Notes: a model not told the origin generated them from the letters alone. DNA of 64,000 nt from Microbacterium sp. TNHR37B (GCF_001620065.1 NZ_LQGV01000003.1:868001-932000), one strand, 5' to 3'; counted from the stretch's first letter, positions 8,051 through 17,113 are shown. Program-made: numbers and translations.

Positions 8051-9111
8051 CCGCCTCGGACTCCCCGGCGTCCCGGGGTTCGGAGACGACCGTCGTGGCA
8101 GGCCTCCCGCACGACGGCGGAGTCCACTGCGAGACCACGACCCTCGGCGTGCTCCTGACCGCCGCGGGGGTTGACCTCTCCGAGCCGGCACTCTTCGGCC
8201 TCGGCGGCGGACTCTCGTTCATCTACTGGGACTCCGCACGGCAAGCCCTGCCGTTCCTGGGCGGCCGGGTGAAGCCCTTCGCGCTGACCGAGAACCTCGC
8301 GTCGCGGCTGGGACTCGATCTCCGTGTGCAGGAGACGGGCTCGCCACGCAAGGCGTGGGACAACGTGACGACCGCGATCGACGCAGGCGTCCCCGTCGGG
8401 CTCCAACTCGACAGCCACGACCTCGACTACTTCACGTCGCGCGTGCATTTCGCCGGGCACATCGTCGCGATGTACGGCTACGACGACACGACTGCGTATC
8501 TGATCGACACGGCGCAGCAAGGCGGTCGCGTGCGCACGAGCAGAGCATCGCTGGAACGGGCGCGGGCGGCTCGGGGGCCGATGTCGGCCCGGCATCGCTC
8601 CTTCACCCTGGGAACGGGAGACGCGCCCGCCACGACGGAGCTTCCCCTCCCCGCCGCACTGCAGGCCACGGCGGCGTGCGCGCGGGAGTTCCTCGCTCCC
8701 CCGATCGCCAACCTCGGGCACCGCGGCATCCGCACGGCAGCGGTCCGCGTCCGCTCGCTGTTCGGACGCGTGGAGGATCCGCCGCAGGATCTCGCAACGA
8801 TGGCCACCCTCATGGAACGCGCGGGCACGGGGGGAGCACTGTTCCGCAACCTCTACCGCGACTTCCTGACGGAGATCCACGAGCTGCTCCCCGCCGGCGA
8901 CAATGCCACCGCGATCGCCACAGGGCGCGACGCCTTCGCAGAGTCCGCGCTCCTGTGGACCGACGTCGCCCGCCTTCTCGAACGTGCCGGGGCGACGGGC
9001 GATCAGAAGCATCTGGCGGAGGCGTCGCGAGAGCTCGAGAAGATCGCCGATCTGGAGACCGCCGCCATGTCAGCGCTCCGCACCGTCGCCGACGACACCG
9101 ACGGGGTCTGA
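8047..9111 (+). CDS. BtrH N-terminal domain / DUF4872-type protein
   Basis: This 354-aa protein starts with a butirosin-biosynthesis-H-like domain: HDGGVHCETTTLGVLLTAAG, then the conserved glycine run FGLGGGLSFIYW, and HFAGHIVAMYGYDD with a conserved His. The segment about 170-340 resembles DUF4872. BtrH itself transfers an acyl group during butirosin assembly. C-H-type relatives may be acyltransferases or peptidase-like enzymes, and the Cys in VHCETT and the His in HFAGH are candidate catalytic residues (inference). No antibiotic genes are nearby. The gene is coupled to a PadR repressor by ATGA. The substrate is unknown. Confidence 0.75.
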   Translation: MTASDSPASRGSETTVVAGLPHDGGVHCETTTLGVLLTAAGVDLSEPALFGLGGGLSFIYWDSARQALPFLGGRVKPFALTENLASRLGLDLRVQETGSPRKAWDNVTTAIDAGVPVGLQLDSHDLDYFTSRVHFAGHIVAMYGYDDTTAYLIDTAQQGGRVRTSRASLERARAARGPMSARHRSFTLGTGDAPATTELPLPAALQATAACAREFLAPPIANLGHRGIRTAAVRVRSLFGRVEDPPQDLATMATLMERAGTGGALFRNLYRDFLTEIHELLPAGDNATAIATGRDAFAESALLWTDVARLLERAGATGDQKHLAEASRELEKIADLETAAMSALRTVADDTDGV

Positions 9112-9147
9112 CGCGCCCTGCGCGATAGGTCGCACACGCCGCGGAGG

Positions 9148-9483
9148 TCAGGCCGCGGAGGCGCAGGCGACGCACATCGTCGCCATCGGCCGCGCCTCCA
9201 GGCGGGCCGCGGGGATCGGGTTGCCGCACCGCACGCACACGCCGTACGTCCCCTCGTCCATGCGAACCAGCGCCGCCACGACGTCGACGCGCTCGCGCTC
9301 AGCCCCGGCGCGCAGGGCTTCCACCCGCTGCCACTCACCCGACAAGGTGGAGCCCTCGGGGTCGTGCTCGTCGTCGGCCGTAGCCTCGGCGCGCGCCTCG
9401 CGGAGCGACGCGGCGTCGGCATCGAGGCGCGCGAGCTGCGCGTCGAGCGCATGCAATCGCTCCTCCAACGCCGTCCGGTCCAT
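9148..9483 (-). CDS. TraR/DksA-type zinc-finger protein
   Basis: This 111-aa protein has a helical N-terminal half with a likely coiled coil (ALEERLHALDAQLARLDADA) and a C-terminal C4 zinc finger (C83, C86, C104, C107; VCVRCGNPIP and MCVACAS). This is the DksA/TraR plan, which binds the RNA polymerase secondary channel. The tip residues of true DksA are not obvious, and actinobacteria have many small paralogues, so a ppGpp-cofactor role is only a possibility. TACGGT lies 6 nt before the ATG, again suggesting a leaderless transcript. Confidence 0.8.
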   Translation of the reverse strand: MDRTALEERLHALDAQLARLDADAASLREARAEATADDEHDPEGSTLSGEWQRVEALRAGAERERVDVVAALVRMDEGTYGVCVRCGNPIPAARLEARPMATMCVACASAA

Positions 9484-9609
9484 GCCCCGACCGTACGCCG
9501 ACCCCCCGACACCTCCCTGTCAACCCGGTTCCCCGAGCGCGGCGGCAGCGCCACGGTGGAGTAGAGGTCCCGGGCCGGTCACGGCACGGGCATGACGAGA
9601 GGAACACCC

Positions 9610-9861
9610 GTGTCCGATCCCACATCACAGCCGCAGGACGAGAACGATAGCCGCGACGCGGCCATCGACGAGGCGCCCGCCGACGACACGACCGAGAGCG
9701 ACGAGCAACTGCCCTCGACCGAGGAACTGGAAGAGCCCAGTACGGAGAAAGACCCCGGCGAGGAACCGACTTCCCCCGCGCCCGCCGCGACCGGCGGCGA
9801 CGAGCCGAGCCACCGCGCCATCGGGATCGGCGTCATCGACGACGATCCGCCGACCGCCTGA
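9610..9861 (+). CDS. Small acidic protein of unknown function
   Basis: This protein is predicted at 83 aa and very rich in Asp, Glu, Pro, Ser and Thr, with essentially no hydrophobic core. It ends in a slightly hydrophobic segment (HRAIGIGVIDDDPPTA). The GTG at 9610 is preferred because GAGGA lies 7 nt upstream. An in-frame ATG at 9592 would add six residues but has no ribosome site. It is probably disordered. No known domain is recognised, and the function is unknown. It is a real gene on the basis of codon use and ribosome site, but not certain. Confidence 0.55.
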   Translation: MSDPTSQPQDENDSRDAAIDEAPADDTTESDEQLPSTEELEEPSTEKDPGEEPTSPAPAATGGDEPSHRAIGIGVIDDDPPTA

Positions 9862-9900
9862 CGGATGCGGCGCGAGGCCGACGGGTGACAGGAACGGTCC

Positions 9901-10097
9901 ATGCGATTCCTGGTGACCGCAGACCACGAGACCCCCGACCGCCCGCCGCACCCCCGGTGAGCGCGTCACGGTCGGCGAACGCGACACCGAATGGCCCGCG
10001 TTCGTCTTCCTCACCGCCGCGCACGGCAGCGGATGGGTTCCCGCTCGCCATGTGGAGACGGTCTCGCCCCCGTGGACGGCGCTGCGGCAGGAGGCGA
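9901..10097 (+). pseudogene. SH3-like small protein gene, frameshifted remnant
   Basis: From ATG 9901 the frame reads MRFLVTADHETPDRPPHP and then hits a stop after a run of five C's. One base less in that run would continue into GERVTVGERDTEWP and FVFLTAAHGSGWVPARHVE, which looks like the bacterial SH3-like family (an acidic first strand, then GWVPARHL). A few residues also seem to be missing at the junction, and the tail after ARHVE no longer resembles the family. It is therefore either a decayed gene or a sequencing error in the C run. It is convergent with the VOC gene. Confidence 0.45.
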
Positions 10098-10493
10098 TCA
10101 GCCGGTGTAGCCGATGAGCCAGGTGAGCCCGAAGCGGTCGCGCACCTGACCGTCGTGGTCTCCCCACGGCTTGAGGGCGAGGGGGTCGATCACGTGTCCC
10201 CCCTCCGACAGTCCGGCGAACCAGCGTTCCAGCTCCGGCGGCTCCGCCGTCCCGAGGAGCGAGAACAGCACGCCCTCCACGCGGACCGCGGGCTCATCGG
10301 CGGCGGCATCCGCGGCGAAGAGCTCCACGGATCCGCGGAGCATCCCGTGGGCGATCGCGTCGTCCGGTCCGTCCTCGCGTCCGAAGTCGGCGAACGTGTG
10401 GAGGAGGAGCTCCCCGCCGAAGACGTCGCGGTAGAAGGTGAGGGCCTCTCGGGCGGTGCCGGCGAAGTGGAGATACGGGGTGAGTCCGGTCAT
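10098..10493 (-). CDS. VOC-family (PhnB-like) protein
   Basis: This 131-aa protein has the vicinal-oxygen-chelate fold of the PhnB / 3-demethylubiquinone-methyltransferase-like group. The start TPYLHFAGTAREALTFYRDV is typical, and the end KPWGDHDGQVRDRFGLTWLI carries the conserved last strand. Metal ligands of classical glyoxalases are not all evident, so a specific reaction cannot be assigned. The ATG at 10493 has TAGGGT 7 nt upstream on the minus strand, which argues against longer starts and for a leaderless message. It stands alone. Confidence 0.85.
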   Translation of the reverse strand: MTGLTPYLHFAGTAREALTFYRDVFGGELLLHTFADFGREDGPDDAIAHGMLRGSVELFAADAAADEPAVRVEGVLFSLLGTAEPPELERWFAGLSEGGHVIDPLALKPWGDHDGQVRDRFGLTWLIGYTG

Positions 10494-10590
10494 GGCGACG
10501 ACCCTAGGCCGACCGCGCGGCGACCACCACCCTCCCAACTAGACTGTGGGTGATCCCCCGCCGGCATCCCGAGTCTTGGAGTTCAGCCGC

Positions 10591-12921
10591 GTGAGCACCC
10601 CCGTTCCCTCTGCTGTCGCAGACACCGTCGACAACGCCCTCGCGACGCCGGAGAAGGAGCAGCCGTACGCGGCGCTCGGCCTCAAGCCCGACGAGTACGA
10701 CCGCATCCGCGAGATCCTCGGCCGCCGCCCCACCAGCGGCGAGCTGGCGATGTACTCGGTGATGTGGAGCGAGCACTGCTCCTACAAGTCGTCGAAGATC
10801 TACCTGCGCCGGTTCGGCCAGAAGGTCAGCGACGAGATGCGCGAGCGCCTCATGGTCGGGATGGGCCAGAACGCGGGCGTCGTCGACGTGGGCGAGGGCT
10901 GGGCGGTCACCTTCAAGGTCGAGTCGCACAACCACCCGAGCTACATCGAGCCGTTCCAGGGCGCGGCCACCGGTGTCGGCGGCATCGTCCGCGACATCAT
11001 CTCGATGGGCGCCCGCCCCGTCGCGGTGATGGACCAGCTGCGCTTCGGCGCCATCGACAACCCCGACACGGCACGAGTCGTGCACGGCGTCGTCAGCGGC
11101 ATCTCGTTCTACGGCAACTGCCTGGGCCTTCCCAACATCGGCGGCGAGACGGTGTTCGACGCCGTCTACCAGGGCAACCCGCTCGTCAACGCGCTCGCGG
11201 TGGGAGTGCTCCGCCACGAAGACCTGAAGCTCGCCAACGCCAGCGGCGCCGGCAACAAAGTGGTGCTCTTCGGCGCACGTACCGGTGGCGACGGCATCGG
11301 CGGTGCGTCGATCCTCGCCTCCGACACGTTCGCCGACGGCGGTCCCACCAAGCGCCCGGCGGTGCAGGTGGGCGACCCGTTCGCCGAGAAGGTGCTCATC
11401 GAGTGCTGCCTGGAGCTCTACCGGGGCGAGCTCGTCGAGGCGATCCAGGACCTCGGGGCCGCGGGCATCTCGTGCGCCACGAGCGAGCTGGCCGCCAACG
11501 GCGGATCGGGGATGCGCGTGGACCTCGAGAACGTCCTCCTGCGCGACCCGTCGCTCACGCCGGAGGAGATCCTCATGAGCGAGAGCCAGGAGCGGATGAT
11601 GGCGATCGTCGCTCCCGAGAAGCTCGACGCCTTCCTCGCCGTCACCGAGAAGTGGCAGGTGGAGACGAGCGTGCTGGGCGAGGTCACCGGCGACGGACGC
11701 CTGCAGATCTTCTGGCACGGCGAGCAGATCGTCGACGTCGATCCCTCGACCGTCGCCGTGGACGGCCCGGTCTACGAGCGCCCGGTGGCCTACCCCACCT
11801 GGATCGACGCGCTGCGCGACGACTCGGCGGCCGCCCTCCCGCGTACCGACGACCCCGACGAGCTGCGCGACCAGTTCCTGCAGCTCCTGGGCAGCCCGAA
11901 CCTCGCCGACACATCCTGGATCACCAACCAGTACGACCGCTACGTCATGGGCAACACCGCCCTGAGCTTCCCCGACGACTCCGGCATGATCCGCGTCGAC
12001 GAGGAGTCGGGCCTCGGTTTCGCGATCGCCACCGACTGCAACGGCCGCTTCTGCCAGCTCGACCCGTACGCGGGCGCGCAGCTCGCCCTCGCCGAGGCGT
12101 ACCGGAACGTCGCCGTCAGCGGCGCGGTGCCCACCGCGGTCACCGACTGCCTCAACTTCGGCAGCCCGGAGAACCCCGAGGTGATGTGGCAGTTCGGACA
12201 GGCCGTCGACGGCCTCGCCGATGCGTGCCTCGAGCTGGGCGTTCCGGTGACCGGCGGCAACGTCAGCTTCTACAATCAGACCGGCGATCAGCCGATCTTC
12301 CCCACCCCCGTCGTGGGCGTCCTCGGGATCATCGACGACGTGGCACGCCGCATCCCGTCGGGGTGGCAGGACGCCGGCGAGAACATCTACCTGCTCGGCG
12401 TGACGGCCACCGAGCTCAGCGGCTCGGCGTGGGCCGACACCGTCCACGGGCACCTGGGCGGCCGGCCGCCGGCGGTCGACCTGGCTCAGGAGAAGAAGCT
12501 CGCCGAGCTGATCCACGCGGCCTCGCAGCAGGAGCTCATCTCCTCGGCGCACGACCTCTCGGCCGGTGGCCTCGGACAGGCCCTCGCCGAGGGCGTCATG
12601 CGCTTCGGTGTCGGCGCCCGTGTCTGGCTGCGCGAGATCATGGAGCGCGACGGCGTCGACGCCGCCACGGCCCTCTTCAGCGAGTCGACCGGCCGCGTCA
12701 TCGTGTCGGTACCCCGCGAAGAGGACGTCAAGTTCCGCGGACTGTGCGAGGGCCGCGGATACCCCGTGCTGCGGATCGGTGTCACCGACGCCCCCGCGAC
12801 CGCGGAGTCTGCCCTCGAGGTGCAGGACGTCTTCACGCTGCCGGTGTCGGAGCTGCGTGAGCGTTCGCGCGCGACGCTTCCCGCCGCCTTCGGCACCGTG
12901 ATCGAAGAGCCCGCGCACTGA
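10591..12921 (+). CDS. purL: Phosphoribosylformylglycinamidine synthase subunit PurL
   Basis: This 776-aa enzyme makes FGAM from FGAR, ATP and glutamine in purine synthesis. It is the small PurL type that needs PurS and PurQ, which are not in this window. Motifs: [19 protein letters not shown], the ATP-site [19 protein letters not shown], GGEVxF-like [16 protein letters not shown], and the second-half repeat [14 protein letters not shown]. The GTG at 10591 has GGAG about 10 nt upstream. TAGACT (10540-10545) is a likely -10 that would leave a leader of about 40 nt. The length fits the family. Confidence 0.97.
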   Translation: MSTPVPSAVADTVDNALATPEKEQPYAALGLKPDEYDRIREILGRRPTSGELAMYSVMWSEHCSYKSSKIYLRRFGQKVSDEMRERLMVGMGQNAGVVDVGEGWAVTFKVESHNHPSYIEPFQGAATGVGGIVRDIISMGARPVAVMDQLRFGAIDNPDTARVVHGVVSGISFYGNCLGLPNIGGETVFDAVYQGNPLVNALAVGVLRHEDLKLANASGAGNKVVLFGARTGGDGIGGASILASDTFADGGPTKRPAVQVGDPFAEKVLIECCLELYRGELVEAIQDLGAAGISCATSELAANGGSGMRVDLENVLLRDPSLTPEEILMSESQERMMAIVAPEKLDAFLAVTEKWQVETSVLGEVTGDGRLQIFWHGEQIVDVDPSTVAVDGPVYERPVAYPTWIDALRDDSAAALPRTDDPDELRDQFLQLLGSPNLADTSWITNQYDRYVMGNTALSFPDDSGMIRVDEESGLGFAIATDCNGRFCQLDPYAGAQLALAEAYRNVAVSGAVPTAVTDCLNFGSPENPEVMWQFGQAVDGLADACLELGVPVTGGNVSFYNQTGDQPIFPTPVVGVLGIIDDVARRIPSGWQDAGENIYLLGVTATELSGSAWADTVHGHLGGRPPAVDLAQEKKLAELIHAASQQELISSAHDLSAGGLGQALAEGVMRFGVGARVWLREIMERDGVDAATALFSESTGRVIVSVPREEDVKFRGLCEGRGYPVLRIGVTDAPATAESALEVQDVFTLPVSELRERSRATLPAAFGTVIEEPAH

Positions 12922-12950
12922 CGCGCTCGGTCACACGACAGGAGAGAGCG

Positions 12951-13085
12951 ATGTCCGACGACGCAGAGTACGAAGGCATGAACGCCGCCCGCACCCGGCG
13001 GACCCGGATCGTCGCCTGGGTGGTGATCGTCTCCCTGATCCTCGTCGGTGGGGGATCCACCGTCCTCGCCCTGATCTTCGGCTGA
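12951..13085 (+). CDS. 44-aa single-span membrane protein
   Basis: A very short gene follows purL by 29 nt with a strong AGGAGAG ribosome site before its ATG. The product has an acidic N-terminus (MSDDAEYEG), a basic patch (ARTRRTR) and one membrane helix (IVAWVVIVSLILVGGG...VLALIF) that ends at the last residues. The charge pattern predicts the N-terminus inside. It may be co-transcribed with purL. Function is unknown. Conservation in related genomes would confirm it. Confidence 0.6.
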   Translation: MSDDAEYEGMNAARTRRTRIVAWVVIVSLILVGGGSTVLALIFG

Positions 13086-13104
13086 CGCACGCCGCACGAC
13101 GCGG

Positions 13105-13674
13105 TCAGCGCGACGACCACGCCTCCAGTGCGAGGATGACGCCGTCGACGAGACGGACGAAGCTGTCGTCCGTGGAGATCGGCAGCTCGAAGGCGCCGCC
13201 TGTCTCCAGCGAGACGAACCCGTGGAGGGCGGAGCGCAAGAACCGCGTGGCGTCGACGAGCTGATCCGAGCCGAGGTCGAACCCACGGAGAATGACCGAG
13301 ACGAGCTCGACGAGGCGCTCCGACGCCGTCTCGTCGTCCGCGTCCCCGGGGACGGGCGCCCGAGTCGTCAACGGGTACTGCCCCGGATGCGCGAGGGCCC
13401 ACGAACGATACGCGTCGGCCATCGCCCGCACTGCGTCGGCAGACGCACGCCCCACGGCCGCGCCCGCCAGGACCGCCGCCAGGTCCTCCTTCGCGCGCAC
13501 GGCGACTCCGCGGTGGAGATCAGCGAGCCCCTGAACGTGCTTGTAGAGCGAGGGGGCTTTCACGCCGAAGCTCTCGGCGACCAGCGCCAGGCTGAGAGAG
13601 CCGAGATCGGGGTCGTCGAGCATCTGTGCCGCCCGCTCGATCACGACGGATCGGCTGAGTCCTGCCCTAGGCAC
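13105..13674 (-). CDS. TetR-family regulator
   Basis: This 189-aa repressor has an N-terminal TetR helix-turn-helix (SLALVAESFGVKAPSLYKHV, about residues 25-50) and a C-terminal ligand domain of the WHG type (AYRSWALAHPGQYPLTTR). The GTG at 13674 is chosen because it overlaps the stop of the upstream hydrolase gene by 8 nt, which couples translation. Longer in-frame extension would read through the hydrolase gene in a shadow frame. It probably controls the shared promoter at 14492-14520. The inducer may be the hydrolase substrate (inference). Confidence 0.87.
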   Translation of the reverse strand: MPRAGLSRSVVIERAAQMLDDPDLGSLSLALVAESFGVKAPSLYKHVQGLADLHRGVAVRAKEDLAAVLAGAAVGRASADAVRAMADAYRSWALAHPGQYPLTTRAPVPGDADDETASERLVELVSVILRGFDLGSDQLVDATRFLRSALHGFVSLETGGAFELPISTDDSFVRLVDGVILALEAWSSR

Positions 13675-14485
13675 GGTGCAGCTCCTCCTCGATGAAGTGG
13701 ATGATCGCGTCCGCCGTGACGTCCGGTTGCTGGACGTGGGGGTAGTGGCCGGCGCGAGGGACCATGACCACACGGCCGGCGAGCGCGGAACCGATCCACT
13801 CGGCCTCGGCACGGGGGTCGGGGAAATCGGGGTCGTTCTCCCCCATGACGATGAGCGAAGGAGCGTGCACGGCGGCGAGTGCACGCTCGGCCGGGCCGTG
13901 ATCGGCGCGGGTGGTGCGGGAGAATGCGCGCGCGTACCCGGGGCGGCGCAAGGCGTCGCGCACGGCGGCGCGGTACTGCGCGAAGTCGGCCGGCAGGTCG
14001 CCGGCGTAGAGGTGGGGAAGGTAGGCGTTCCACGTGACGGCGGCCCACGGCCGAGCCGTCAGGATCCGGAACACGAGTGCCATCGCGGGGTGGACGGTCG
14101 GAGGACGCACGAAGGGGCCGGTCAGAACGAGGCCGCGCACCAGCCGGGGCGACTCGGCCGCCAGGATGACCGCGGCGCCGGCAGACATGGAGTTTCCGAC
14201 GACGACGGCCGGCTCCCCGAGGTGCTCGATCAGAGCGCCGAGATCCTGCGCCGTGGGGCTGTCGCCGTACTGCGCGAAGGTCGCGTCGCTGTCACCGTGG
14301 CCGCGAAGGTCGACGGAGACCACCCGGAGTCCCGCCCGCACCAGGCGAGGAACCAGCAGCCGGTACGTGGAGCGGAGTTCGCCCATGCCCGGAGAGAGCA
14401 CGACGAGAGGACCGTCTCCGCTGATCTCGTACGCGATACGACCCTGCGAGAGGGGAAGATGGCGGGTCTGGCCCGATTCAATCAT
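13667..14485 (-). CDS. Alpha/beta hydrolase
   Basis: This is a 272-aa alpha/beta-hydrolase fold protein. Visible: the oxyanion strand PLVVLSPGMGELRSTY, DLRGHGDSD, the nucleophile elbow GNSMSAG with Ser, an acid site in VMGENDPDFPDP, and the His in RAGHYPHVQQPD. All catalytic elements are present, so it is probably an active esterase or C-C hydrolase of unknown substrate. The ATG at 14485 is preferred over 14500 because a TACCAT -10 ends 6 nt before it, with TTGCGA 17 bp further up. The gene is followed by an overlapping TetR gene. Confidence 0.86.
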   Translation of the reverse strand: MIESGQTRHLPLSQGRIAYEISGDGPLVVLSPGMGELRSTYRLLVPRLVRAGLRVVSVDLRGHGDSDATFAQYGDSPTAQDLGALIEHLGEPAVVVGNSMSAGAAVILAAESPRLVRGLVLTGPFVRPPTVHPAMALVFRILTARPWAAVTWNAYLPHLYAGDLPADFAQYRAAVRDALRRPGYARAFSRTTRADHGPAERALAAVHAPSLIVMGENDPDFPDPRAEAEWIGSALAGRVVMVPRAGHYPHVQQPDVTADAIIHFIEEELHRA

Positions 14486-14491
14486 AAGGCT

Positions 14492-14520
14492 ATGGTACAT
14501 AGCTATGTGGCTTATCGCAA
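14492..14520 (-). promoter_or_regulatory. Leaderless promoter of the hydrolase-tetR operon with palindromic operator
   Basis: Minus strand: a TTGCGA -35 (14515-14520), a 17-bp spacer, a TACCAT -10 (14492-14497), and 6 nt to the ATG at 14485. A perfect 12-bp palindrome ACATAGCTATGT (14497-14508) fills the spacer, the classic place for a TetR-type operator. Confidence 0.65.
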
Positions 14521-14567
14521 AAGCCTGGTCACGCTCCCCTCGCTCCGAGCCTCGTTAGCATGAGGGG

Positions 14568-15500
14568 GTGGACCCGCTCGTCTGGACGACGGTGGCCGAG
14601 TTCTGGTGGATCGCGCCGAGCGCGATCGGTGCCGGCGCCCTCGGCTGGGTCGGTGTGCGCGGCCGGCGCACGGCTCGTCAGCGCCGTCTGGGCTACGACG
14701 CCGCGCGGCACGAGCTCCGCGAAGCCCGTCGGCAGCTGACCGTCGCGCGCGGCGACGCGAAGGTCGCCCGCGCCGAACTCGCCCGCGTGCAGGCCGATCG
14801 CACCGCGGCCCGTGCGACGACGTCGGAGGTGTCGACCGCCCGTCGAGCCCTGCAGCAGACGCAGCGCGACGCGCGCGCAGCCGTGGCCGCGGTCCGTGCC
14901 GCGCGGGCCCGGGTGAGCGCCGCGCGAGCGACGCGCGCCACGGCATCCACGCCGCGGTCCGCGTATCCGCTCGCGCAGACGATGGCCGAGCACGACGCGC
15001 TCACGGCGCGCTGGATGGAGTACGAGACCGACGCCGCCAAGGCCCTCGCCTTCCCCGCCATGAGCGATGCGCGCCACCCGGTGATCGCCGCGCATTTCCT
15101 CGCTCGGGAGGAGGCCCAGCGCCTGCGCCCCACCGGGCAGAGCATGTCGGCGGCGGACTTCTCGGCGTATCGCGCCGCCGTGCGGCGGTGGGAGCGCGCA
15201 TTCGCGGCGGCCGAGGCAGAGGCCTGGCGCCAGGCGCGCACCGGGGGCACCGCGCCTGCCGGGTCCGGCGCCCGGTCGCCGGGAGACGCTCGCCCCGACG
15301 GCGAGACCCGCACACGGCCCGACGCGTTTCCCCTCTGGGGCGACGCCGCGCACTGGCAGACGATGGCACAGGAGCTGGCCGCGCGGTCGGCCGAGGCCGT
15401 GACCCGCGCGGCCGAAAGCGCCGCCGCCGCGTTCGAGGCCCGGGCTCGCGACCGCAGAACGCGGCCCGACGACCCCGACGAACCACACGAAGAGCGGTAG
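14568..15500 (+). CDS. Membrane-anchored coiled-coil protein, paralogue A
   Basis: This 310-aa protein is of unknown function. A single membrane span lies at about residues 9-30 (rich in Trp and Gly). A long Ala/Arg/Glu-rich coiled coil follows (about 35-125). A conserved block at about 141-221 begins EHDALTARWMEYETD, then FPAMSDARHP and a YRAAV...AFAAAEAEA helix. The tail (about 225-310) is low complexity. The block is shared with the next gene, so these are tandem paralogues. TAGCAT lies 6 nt before the GTG start, so it is probably leaderless. Secreted or cytoplasmic orientation cannot be decided. Confidence 0.72.
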   Translation: MDPLVWTTVAEFWWIAPSAIGAGALGWVGVRGRRTARQRRLGYDAARHELREARRQLTVARGDAKVARAELARVQADRTAARATTSEVSTARRALQQTQRDARAAVAAVRAARARVSAARATRATASTPRSAYPLAQTMAEHDALTARWMEYETDAAKALAFPAMSDARHPVIAAHFLAREEAQRLRPTGQSMSAADFSAYRAAVRRWERAFAAAEAEAWRQARTGGTAPAGSGARSPGDARPDGETRTRPDAFPLWGDAAHWQTMAQELAARSAEAVTRAAESAAAAFEARARDRRTRPDDPDEPHEER

Positions 15501-15509
15501 GGTCGAGCG

Positions 15510-16241
15510 GTGCAGGAGTTCTTCCAGTTCGCCGGGAACTACTGGTGGCTCGTGTTCCCCCTCGCCGCCGTGGCCGGTGGCGCGATCAAGCGTCTCGACA
15601 CGCTCGCGACCCGGCGCCACGAACGCCGGCTCGAGATGATCCGCGCGAAGGGCGAGCTCAAGGCGGCTCAGGTCGCCGCGCGCACCAACCCGGTGGCGGT
15701 CGCATCGGAGCCGAAGCCGATCACGCGCCCCTCGCCGATGCCCGACCAACTGGAGAAGCTGTTCGCGGCGCACGACGCCGTCACCGCGCGCTGGCTCGAG
15801 TACGAGCTCGATGTCGCCAAGCTCATCGACTTCCCGACGATGAGCGACGGACGGCAGCCGCTGACGGCGGCCTTCCTCAAGGCCAAGAAGGTGGCCGATG
15901 CCGCCCGGCCCGCCTCGGTGACCGCCAAAGTGACGCCCGACCAGGTGACCGAGTACCGCACCGCGGTCACCGACTACGAGGTGGCCTTCGATCTGGCCGA
16001 ACGCGATGCGCGACGCCAGCGCACGAGCGGATTGAGCGACGCGGAGCGCAAGCGCCTCGCGACCGCCAAACAGCTCCTCGCCGTCGCCACCGACGGTTCG
16101 GCGTCCCCGGCCGAGCGGCACACCGCCTACCGCCGCGCGCGAGCGGAGCTGGACGGGCTCATCTCCCTGTCGGACGAGGCGATCGTGGTACTGGAGAAGA
16201 AGGTGGCGCTCGAGCTTTCCTCGGGAGACGACCCCCGCTGA
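15510..16241 (+). CDS. Membrane-anchored protein, paralogue B
   Basis: This 243-aa protein of unknown function starts 9 nt after paralogue A. The N-terminal span (about 9-26, YWWLVFPLAAVAGGAI) is followed by a basic segment, then the conserved block at 87-170: AAHDAVTARWLEYELD, FPTMSDGRQPLTAAFL and EYRTAVTDYEVAFDLAERD. A further helical region (about 175-240) may be a second small domain. The block aligns without gaps over its first 40 residues to paralogue A. TAGGGT overlaps the stop of A and lies 6 nt before the GTG, so B may also have its own leaderless promoter. Confidence 0.75.
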   Translation: MQEFFQFAGNYWWLVFPLAAVAGGAIKRLDTLATRRHERRLEMIRAKGELKAAQVAARTNPVAVASEPKPITRPSPMPDQLEKLFAAHDAVTARWLEYELDVAKLIDFPTMSDGRQPLTAAFLKAKKVADAARPASVTAKVTPDQVTEYRTAVTDYEVAFDLAERDARRQRTSGLSDAERKRLATAKQLLAVATDGSASPAERHTAYRRARAELDGLISLSDEAIVVLEKKVALELSSGDDPR

Positions 16242-16246
16242 CGGGG

Positions 16247-17113
16247 TCAGACGGCAAGCAGCACGACTCCGGCGAAAGCCACTGCGACGCCCATCCCCTG
16301 CAGCCACCGGATCCGCTCGCCGAGGAGCACGGCGGACAGCGCGACGGTACCGGCGGGGTACAGCGACACGAGCACCGCGACGACGGCGAGAGAGCCGTCG
16401 CGCACCGCCCAGAGGTAGAGCGCGTTCGCCGTGGCGTCGAGGATCCCCACCACCGCGGCCGTCGCGAGCCCCGCCGCCACGGGCCGCGAAGCGGAATGGC
16501 GCCCAGCGCGCACATTCGATCCGCGATGAACGAGGCGGAACCCGACTGCGCCCGCCAGCACGACGAAGCCGGTGACGCGATTGCTGAGCAGCGGCAGGAC
16601 GCCTGAGTCGGCCGGTGCCTGTGCGAGGAGTATGTAGAGCGCACCGAAGAGGATCCCCGCGAGAGCGGCGAGCGGGAGACTCCTGCGGCGACTTCCCGAC
16701 GTGGCAGTGCCGGGCGTCCCTGCGATGAGGGCCGCACCGACGAGAATGACGAACAGGCCCGCCGTGTGAACCGGTCCCGGCCGGTCACCGTGGGCGATCG
16801 CCCAGACCACCGGGGTTGCGCCGGACACGACCGCCGTCAGGGGAGCAACGAGGACCATCGGCCCGATCGCGAGCGCCCGATACAGGCAAGCCACCGCGGT
16901 CATTCCCGCCGCCCCCGACGCCGCGCCCGCACCGATCGCCGCGGCGGAGCCAGCGCCCGGCACGGCCACCGCCAGCAGCGCGAAAATCACGATGCCGACG
17001 CCGGCACTCACGGCCGCCACTGCGATGGCGGAGCGGGTGCGGGAGGCCAATCCTCCGAGGAAGTCGGCGGCGCCGTAGGCGAGCGCCGCCCCCAGCGCCA
17101 AGACGATCGTCAC
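16247..17113 (-). CDS. EamA/DMT-family transporter
   Basis: This is a 288-aa integral membrane protein with about ten helices arranged as two EamA repeats (first half LGAALAYGAADFLGGLASR, second half LAALAGILFGALYILLAQAP). Conserved GERIRW and the Pro/Gly-rich last helix are seen. Members export or import metabolites, and the substrate is unknown. The GTG start is only 4 nt after the stop of the sugar permease gene on the same strand, so it is probably the last gene of the sugar operon. That suggests a linked substrate or product, by inference. Confidence 0.85.
   Translation of the reverse strand: MTIVLALGAALAYGAADFLGGLASRTRSAIAVAAVSAGVGIVIFALLAVAVPGAGSAAAIGAGAASGAAGMTAVACLYRALAIGPMVLVAPLTAVVSGATPVVWAIAHGDRPGPVHTAGLFVILVGAALIAGTPGTATSGSRRRSLPLAALAGILFGALYILLAQAPADSGVLPLLSNRVTGFVVLAGAVGFRLVHRGSNVRAGRHSASRPVAAGLATAAVVGILDATANALYLWAVRDGSLAVVAVLVSLYPAGTVALSAVLLGERIRWLQGMGVAVAFAGVVLLAV

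Noticed and set aside
10504-12918. 804-aa open frame on the minus strand across purL
   Set aside because: It is exactly opposite purL, has an Arg/Glu/His/Asp-biased composition typical of an antisense frame in GC-rich DNA, and has no domain.
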